Of a stretch of DNA of 64,000 nt, positions 58,308 to 64,000 are shown piece after piece (within the stretch, counting starts at the first letter, position 1; each line of letters begins with the position of its first letter). The position numbers and the translations under genes were made by a program. This DNA comes from Vicia villosa (lineage: Eukaryota; Streptophyta; Magnoliopsida; Fabales; Fabaceae). The DNA lies in assembly GCF_029867415.1 (NCBI RefSeq), contig NC_081183.1, positions 34,678,655 through 34,742,654 on the forward strand. Direction: 5' to 3'. Below the pieces are notes generated by a model. It made no database searches. It was not told the origin of the DNA and saw nothing but the letters and a program-made list of their open reading frames with translations.

Positions 58308-59163
58308 GATAAAAAAAGTAGATGGACAAGAAAAGATTTAGATAAAAGTATGTGAGTGATAAAGATCAAAAGGACCTTTTAAATGGAGGAATTAATACGT
58401 GACGTTTTTGCCAAAAGATTTTGAAACTGACACCTTAATAAATGAAAACTTAAGAGACTCAATAAATGACTATTTCCAAGACCGATGATGAAGAGACAAA
58501 GCTCAAAGAGGATAAAGCGTGTTGAAATATTTTCATTTCCAAGAAAATAACTTACTAAAACGAATGTATATTATAAATGTAATCAATGAGTTTTACTAAG
58601 ATTTTTGGTCAAGATGTAATGATGATTGTAAACTGATTTATATGTCAGGGAGACGTAAGGATTTCCTACTATAGGACATTAATTCATTTCAGATATATAA
58701 TGAATGCATAAATAGAGATAGAGTTTAGAAATTCTGACCAGTCAAAGCTTCCCATTAAACAACCTGATTCCTTTTTACCTTTGATTTTGAGAGCTTGAAC
58801 TCCTAGTTTCCAGATTCATAATCATACTTGCGTCTTCATCTTCTTTTGAGTCTGATCCAGTCTTTCTTCTACTTGTTGACTCTTCATCGCAGATACTCCT
58901 TCATAGACTTCAAATCTTGATCTAACAATTTCTTTGCGTGCCTCTGATGACAACATCACTTGGGTGATTCTGAACTCCATATCTTCTGATAGTTGAGTTG
59001 GAGTCTGAAGTCTTTATTGAATCTATCTTCCCAAGATAGCATCTAACAACTGGGTTCTAAAATAAATGTTATCTTCAATAGTGTTATACCAACTAGAGTT
59101 TTTCTCTTCCCGAATCTCTCTACACGGTTAAGTGTTTGATTAAAAAATTAGTACAAAGCCGGA

Positions 59164-59175
59164 GCTCTGATACCA
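59164..59175 (-). other. Primer-binding site for initiator Met-tRNA
   Basis: Minus strand TGGTATCAGAGC, the classical complement of the plant tRNA-iMet 3' end, two bases after an LTR end (...CCTTCA). Confidence 0.85.
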
Positions 59176-59177
59176 AT

Positions 59178-59390
59178 TGAAGGTGGAGAAAAACACAAGA
59201 AGGGGGTTTGAATTGGGTTTTCAATAATTTTCCTTTCTCTAAAACTCTCGCGCGGAAGCTTAAGAGGTTGCTACTTATCAGAAGTTATAAGCTCTCACTT
59301 ATCAGAAGCTTACCGTTTCTTAGAATCAGTTTGCCTTCTTAGAAAGTAAAGACTTCTTTAAGCTTCTAATAACTGGAAAAAATTAAACAT
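59178..59390 (-). repeat. SIRE-like 5' LTR fragment
   Basis: Begins TGAAGGTGGAGAAAAACAC immediately beside the PBS and is broken at 59390, where the Athila-like LTR starts. AACAT (59386-59390) would be the left TSD of that insertion. Confidence 0.65.
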
Positions 59391-59664
59391 TGATAACACG
59401 AAAATGTATCACATATTTGGCTTGATTTACATATATTATTTCCCTATTTTATCTTAATTATGTTGCTTTATGTCGGTATTATGCTGGTATTTTCATTGTT
59501 TTAGGTTTTATGTTCGTTTTGAGGACTATTTGTGAAAAGGAAAGAAATGGAGCTAAAATCACTACTATTTGTGCCTAAAAGATGGAAAAGGGTGCTGAAG
59601 CAAGAAAGGGGTGCAAAGAAGGCCCAATTGTGCAAACTAAAAGCCCAATCCACGAAAACAGAGG

Positions 59665-59850
59665 GAGATGCCCATCTCCAAATGGAGACCCCCATCTCCA
59701 AACTGAGACCCCCGTCTCCAAATGGAGACCCCCGTCTCCAAACTGAGACCCCCGTCTCCAAAGTTGGAGACCCCCGTCTCCGAAGGCCCAAAGCCCAACA
59801 TAAGTGGCCACGTCACAAATGGAGACACCCGTCTCCACCTATCCATTAGT
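59665..59850. repeat. 20-bp tandem array of GGAGAC/GTCTCC hairpins in the LTR
   Basis: Units of the form GAGACCCCCGTCTCCAAACT, alternating with ...AAATG, repeat about five times at 20-bp pitch (59684-59783), with looser copies on both sides. GGAGAC and GTCTCC are complementary, so each unit can form a short hairpin. The array lies about 190-370 bp upstream of the TATA box. Overlapping ORFs on both strands are by-products. Confidence 0.9.
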
Positions 59851-60035
59851 TTCTCCGCTTCTTTCTCACCAAAAGAGACGCTCGTCTCCGAAGGATGAGG
59901 GACCCACCACTTAACCATTTTCTCCACTCTTTTCGTGGACAATTCCAAGTCCATTCAACCCATGATTTTCTCAACTTCCCACTATCTCCACTACTTCTCA
60001 CGTGATGCTGAAAAGGAACTCCCATTTCATTTCAC

Positions 60036-60043
60036 TATAAATA
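60036..60043 (+). promoter_or_regulatory. TATA box of the Athila-like LTR
   Basis: TATAAATA in a CACTATAAATAGAGGC context, the best core promoter match in the LTR. Transcription would start at about 60070. Confidence 0.65.
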
Positions 60044-61299
60044 GAGGCTAAGCATTCATTTGAAGGTATCCAAGTTTTAGGCGCGGAAGCGCTGTTCATA
60101 GTTTTAGGCATAAATTATCACTTTGTAAAAGTGGTAGTTTCTCACATTGAGGAACTACCACACCATTAGTTTTAGGCCTACAATTTATGTACTCTTGGAT
60201 CACAATCTTGCCGACATTATTTCAAAGCTTCATTCAAGTTTCAAGATTTGTTTTGTTCGCAATTTAATTCAAGTTCGTTTTGTCTGCTTTACTTCCAGGT
60301 TTATTTATTTGCAATTATTTTAGTTTTATGTTCTTATAATATTGTTTTATCATTATCATTATCATTATAATATGGTTAGTAATTATAATTTCATGTTTAA
60401 TAATTATAATTCCATGTTTAATAATTATAATTTCATGTTTGTTTCTTTAAGTATGTCTGGCTAATTTATTTAGATGTCGGTATGTAGAGTAATTTAACCG
60501 TAGGGATCCGAAATAAATTGGCTTAATTATGTTTTATTAATTATCACTTGTTTTTGGTTTGTATGTCTAGTTTAATTAGTATGTCTTAAAACCAATAGAG
60601 CGAAAGTTTGAGGGGTTAAGACGGTCAAAGGTTAAAATCAATAGAGCGAAAGTTTGAGATCTTTAACTGGATAGTAGACATAGGACATTAGTTTTAAGGA
60701 TGGCGAAAGCGTATTAAAACTAATTAGAACTTATTTATTTCCAAAAAGTGTTTTTACACCCGAGCGGGATGGCGAAAGCATACGTTAGGGATATTAGCAT
60801 GTTCCGAGTCAACAGAGCGAGAGTTTGAGATTAGGAGATTTAAGTAGATAACGACTTCATAAAATAAGCATTTTATTAATTACGTTGTTTCCAAAAAGCA
60901 TTTCTAAATCTGGTGGGATGGCGAAAGCGTACATTAAGAGTTAGGATCGTAGTCTGAATCAATAGAGCGAAAGTTTGAGAGGAGGACTTTTAAATAACAT
61001 AGTTAGTAAAGATCTTTGATTTAATTAGAATCTGGCCAATGGACCTTCGGATCACCTAAGTTAGATGAAATACATACTGATATCTGTTTATTATTATATT
61101 TTATTTAGATTTAGGACTTTAGTTTCCCCATTTATAAAAAAACCCAAATATCATTAGCCTTAGCTTTACATAGTAACTTTAGATAACGGTAGGTCGATTT
61201 ATAGTCCCTGTGGATTCGATATCTTTTAAAACTACACGACACGACTGTGCACTTGCAGTTATCCCGACTAATAGACACCCAAAGTCGCGATCAAGTTTT

Positions 61300-61317
61300 T
61301 GGCGCCGTTGCCGGGGA
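61300..61317 (+). other. Primer-binding site for tRNA-Asp
   Basis: TGGCGCCGTTGCCGGGGA is the complement of the plant tRNA-Asp 3' end and the hallmark PBS of Athila-type elements. Confidence 0.92.
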
Positions 61318-61399
61318 CTATTCAAGTCGATATCGTAACTCTTTTAGTTACGCAGTAGAGACTAAGGAATTTTTTTTTATTTTTATTTTATTAGTTACA

Positions 61400-62899
61400 A
61401 TGTATCACCCAAACTTTTTCTACAACTCCCAACAACAGTATTTCGAGGAATCACCTGGATCCTATAAATCCAACCTCGAAATACTGTTGGAAAATTTCAA
61501 TGCGTCACAAACTCATTCTCACCCAAACTACCTCTCCAACTATCAATCCCAACATTTTGAGGAGACACAAGAATTTTATAATCCCAACCAAACCTATCCT
61601 CAACCGAATTTCCTCTACGATCACCACAATCAATATTTCGAGGAGTCGCTAAAATCCCATAAATCCGACCTCGAAACAATAATGGAAAATTTTAATGAAA
61701 CATCTATGATGACAAGGCGCTTTATGGAAACACAAAATGCGACGCTAACCTACTTCGAGGAACCACAAGAATCCTACAACTCTAACCTTGAAGCAGAGGA
61801 TTTCAATGCAACGCAAACTTATCATCAACCAAATTTCCTCTACGATCACCACGCCCAACATTTTGAGGAGTCTAAAGATTATCCTAAATCCAACCTCGAA
61901 ATCATAATGGAGGAATTCATTGAAGCACAAACTCTCTCTAGGCTAGAATCTATGATGACGAAGCACTTTGAGGAAACGCAAAACACAACGCTAACTTCCT
62001 TTGAAGAACCTCAAGAATCCCATAATTTTAACTTCGAAACATCAATGGAGGATCCCGACGAGACGCTAACTCATTCTAGATTAGAAGCCATGATGGAGCA
62101 CTTTGTAGAAACCCAAACCGTCCAAAACCGAGAGTTTATCAAACAAAGTATTCAAAACAATGAAACCCTTAGGCAACTGACAACTATGGTTGAATCCCTC
62201 GCGACTCACAACATGGCGTTAGATACTCAAATCGCCCAACTTGAACAAAAGCCACTAGGAGACTTACTTGAGGAGTATATTGGCACAACCATTAGTGAAG
62301 AACAAATTGAAATGCCTGAGGAGAGTAATAATGAGATTGAGGAGAGTGATTATGAGATTGAAGAGAGTGATAATGTGGTTGAAGAGATTTCTAGTGAGAA
62401 AAGAGTGGAGATTGAGAAAAATCCACCAACACTATCTGAAAGGGAGGTTGTAGAAGAGGTAGAGAGGGAAACACCTATTGTTATTCCTCTTCCTTATACC
62501 CCACCGATTTCTTTCCCGCAAAGTTTTATGGAAGCTAAGGTAGACTCCAAATCCATTATGTATGTGAAGGTATTGGAAAATATCAACACTAATGCATCCT
62601 TATTCGAAGTCTTGCATAAAAAGAGAAATTTAGACGACCATGAAACTAAGAATATCGCTAGTGATAAGAGGATAAGGTTAATCTTTGAGGTGGTGGATAA
62701 TATCACTAAGCCCGAACTTGAAAAGCTGATACTTAGGATCGATCCAGAACCGCCACCACGATTTCAAAAGAATGAACCACCCCACAGAAGAAAGAAAAGA
62801 AAAGGTGAGGGATATGTGAGATGGCTTGATAAGTGGCCATGGAAAACGAGATTTGCTAAAAGTTCAACCGAGGAGTCATTCTTGAGAGAACCACCTTGA
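61400..62899 (+). CDS. Repeat-rich ORF of the Athila-like element (gag-derived, no pol)
   Basis: 499 residues from ATG 61400, the first ATG of the frame (the frame itself opens in the LTR). Residues 1 to about 250 are built from degenerate repeats of about 40-45 residues: QPNFLYDHHNQYFEES, NPNQTYPQPNFLYDHH, TQNTTLTSFEEPQESHN. About 265-300 is a coiled-coil-like stretch (ETLRQLTTMVESLATHNMAL) resembling the C-terminal part of Athila gag. About 305-345 is very acidic, about 372-385 Pro-rich, and about 460-470 basic (HRRKKRKGEG). There is no CCHC knuckle and no protease DSG/DTG motif. It is probably a modified gag remnant. Its intact length suggests it is young or maintained. Confidence 0.7.
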   Translation: MYHPNFFYNSQQQYFEESPGSYKSNLEILLENFNASQTHSHPNYLSNYQSQHFEETQEFYNPNQTYPQPNFLYDHHNQYFEESLKSHKSDLETIMENFNETSMMTRRFMETQNATLTYFEEPQESYNSNLEAEDFNATQTYHQPNFLYDHHAQHFEESKDYPKSNLEIIMEEFIEAQTLSRLESMMTKHFEETQNTTLTSFEEPQESHNFNFETSMEDPDETLTHSRLEAMMEHFVETQTVQNREFIKQSIQNNETLRQLTTMVESLATHNMALDTQIAQLEQKPLGDLLEEYIGTTISEEQIEMPEESNNEIEESDYEIEESDNVVEEISSEKRVEIEKNPPTLSEREVVEEVERETPIVIPLPYTPPISFPQSFMEAKVDSKSIMYVKVLENINTNASLFEVLHKKRNLDDHETKNIASDKRIRLIFEVVDNITKPELEKLILRIDPEPPPRFQKNEPPHRRKKRKGEGYVRWLDKWPWKTRFAKSSTEESFLREPP

Positions 62900-64000
62900 G
62901 TGCTTGCACTCTTAAGCCGTCGAGCTATCGACGTTAAACAAAGCGCTGCGTGGGAGGCAACCCATGAGTTTTCAGTTTAATGTTTTCCTTTTATCGTTTA
63001 AACTTGCAGATAATAAAGATATGGATCACTTGTTACGTCTCGGCCATATCTAGGTGAAAAATCTATAGACGATCATCTCAAAGATGAATGGGTCTCCACG
63101 CACATTCATACGAGTGTTGCTGCTGGTGGTGACATCGTTGATGAGCATGATAAGAGAAGATATTTCCTCCGGACGCGGAGCAGATTCGGTTGTGATAGCC
63201 CTCCGGTAGCATCCATATAGGTTCTGTCTTTTCTTCTCCACCTTGGATCGAAACATTGAGGACAATGTTTGGTTTAAGTGTGGGGGAGAAGCTTTACCGC
63301 TTTCATTTATTGCTTTATTTATTGTCTTCTAGTTGTGTTGTCGAGTCTTTATACGTGATTTTTAGTTGCTATTGAATTTCCCCGAAATTTTAAAATTTTT
63401 AACCTCTAACAAAAATTTGAATTTTGACGCGTGGCATACATACTCTGAAAGTATAGATGTTGTCACACTTTAGGCATTGTTAGAAAGACTTGGAGATGTT
63501 TCAACAACATCGATACCGTCCTGACACCCTAAATCCCCTCTTTATGTGATATCAATTTGGATGCCCATTATGTCGAGACCTTAGGCTCAAGTTTTCAAAG
63601 TAGCTCTTAAGTAGTTTATATTAGCAGTCGGCACCATCTTAAGCACAAACTACGTAGGGAGTCGATGAATATAAGTGAATGATCCTGTTTTTAAATGATT
63701 TAATTGAAGAATAGCCTTCTAAGTTAGATGACCCTCACCCGGTCATTTAGCCCAACGGTTGTTAAGCCAATAAGGATTTAATAATTAGAACCCACTGTTG
63801 GTTGGCCTAGAGGTCACTGGTACTGGGCTTGGTAGGGTGGACTACGGTCCGATCCCCCGCAACCACAGTTGGGAAAGATGGGGCTTCGCCATTTAAAAAA
63901 CCAGAACCCCGTGCTAAAGAAAATAAAAGGATCATAGTCGCTAACCGATTTCCCTACTATGTGCGTGTACGGATAACAGGCTTAATGTGATTGCGCTTGA
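62900..64000 (+). other. 3' non-coding part of the Athila-like element
   Basis: Directly follows the ORF. A purine-rich tract (AAGTGTGGGGGAGAAG) lies at 63275-63291, but no LTR start (TGATAACACG) follows within view, so it may be an internal tract. About 63780-63890 has the GC-rich phrase GGTCCGATCCCCCGCAACC. No ORF. Confidence 0.55.

Larger units (their letters stand above)
55931..59390 (-). mobile_element. SIRE/Maximus-like copia fragment
   Basis: Ends at high coordinates in a tRNA-iMet PBS and the start of an LTR, so the element reads on the minus strand. The interior shows long stretches of TTCAGAGTCTTCAGAT-like text and one decayed ORF (57870-58307). No gag, RT or integrase domain is visible, so most of the coding part is missing. 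The PBS is firm; the lineage name is an inference. Confidence 0.6.
59391..61293 (+). repeat. 5' LTR of the Athila-like element
   Basis: Inverted ends TGAT...ATCA; the end is fixed by the PBS six bases later. It contains the GAGAC array, a TATA box, and a downstream stretch (60590-60985) where GAGCGAAAGTTTGAG and GGATGGCGAAAGCGTA phrases recur four and three times. Confidence 0.8.
59391..64000 (+). mobile_element. Athila/Cyclops-like Ty3-gypsy element, non-autonomous, runs off the window
   Basis: A 1.9-kb LTR (59391-61293) is followed by a tRNA-Asp PBS, one ORF, and then non-coding sequence with phrases typical of this lineage: AAAGCGCTGCGTGGGAGGCA at 62940 and GGTTTAAGTGTGGGGGAG at 63271. 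Only about 100 bp separate the end of the ORF from the post-coding sequence, so protease, RT, RNase H and integrase are absent. The 3' LTR would lie beyond 64000. Confidence 0.82.

Noticed and set aside
59501..59954. Four overlapping ORFs on both strands around the GAGAC array
   Set aside because: The 20-bp repeat has no stop in several frames, so the ORFs are by-products of the array.
63275..63291. Terminal polypurine tract of the Athila-like element
   Set aside because: Composition fits, but no LTR start follows within the remaining 700 bp, so it cannot be called the terminal PPT from this window.

Overview
The window looks like plant nuclear DNA, most probably from a legume with a large repeat-rich genome (pea/vetch tribe, Fabeae, or a close relative). 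This is an inference from three things: long Ogre-like and Athila/Cyclops-like retrotransposon LTRs, a SIRE/Maximus-like fragment with an initiator-Met tRNA primer-binding site, and F-box genes with the plant F-box-associated region. There is no bacterial, phage or CRISPR content. No RNA gene could be supported.

Host genes are few. Two intact intronless F-box genes stand at 5738-6874 (minus) and 20802-21905 (plus). A broken relative lies at 44727-45649. The second gene and the broken copy share their 3' flanks, so they are a dispersed segmental duplication.

Almost everything else is mobile-element sequence, much of it nested. From left to right: a complete, very young non-autonomous LTR retrotransposon (359-3460, identical 280-bp LTRs, TSD TTCCT) carries a long ORF in which LRR-receptor-kinase and TIMELESS sequences are fused. 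Two Mutator-like non-autonomous elements with 9-bp TSDs follow (7372-8500, 8984-9403). Next come a direct repeat pair (10394-12040) and an LTR fragment (12632-14946) hit by a hAT deletion derivative (13152-14087). A 1.4-kb block is present twice (14947 and 18401), and one copy carries a further MITE (19550-19843).

The centre and right hold solo LTRs with perfect 5-bp TSDs (23697-26211, 38382-40759, 45908-46531) and three Ogre-like LTR blocks (27257-30710, about 31600-37406, 50505-54627). A CACTA element (40792-44726) carries exons of a rhodanese gene. SIRE-like debris spans about 55930-59390. The left part of an Athila-like element (59391 to the window end) has a full 1.9-kb LTR, a tRNA-Asp PBS and a repeat-rich ORF.

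The most interesting signals are the LRR-TIMELESS chimera in an LTR element, the rhodanese-bearing CACTA element, tRNA-like Pol III box pairs conserved inside the Ogre-like LTRs, and a recurring pattern in which unrelated elements each carry a short island of their own self-complementary word.
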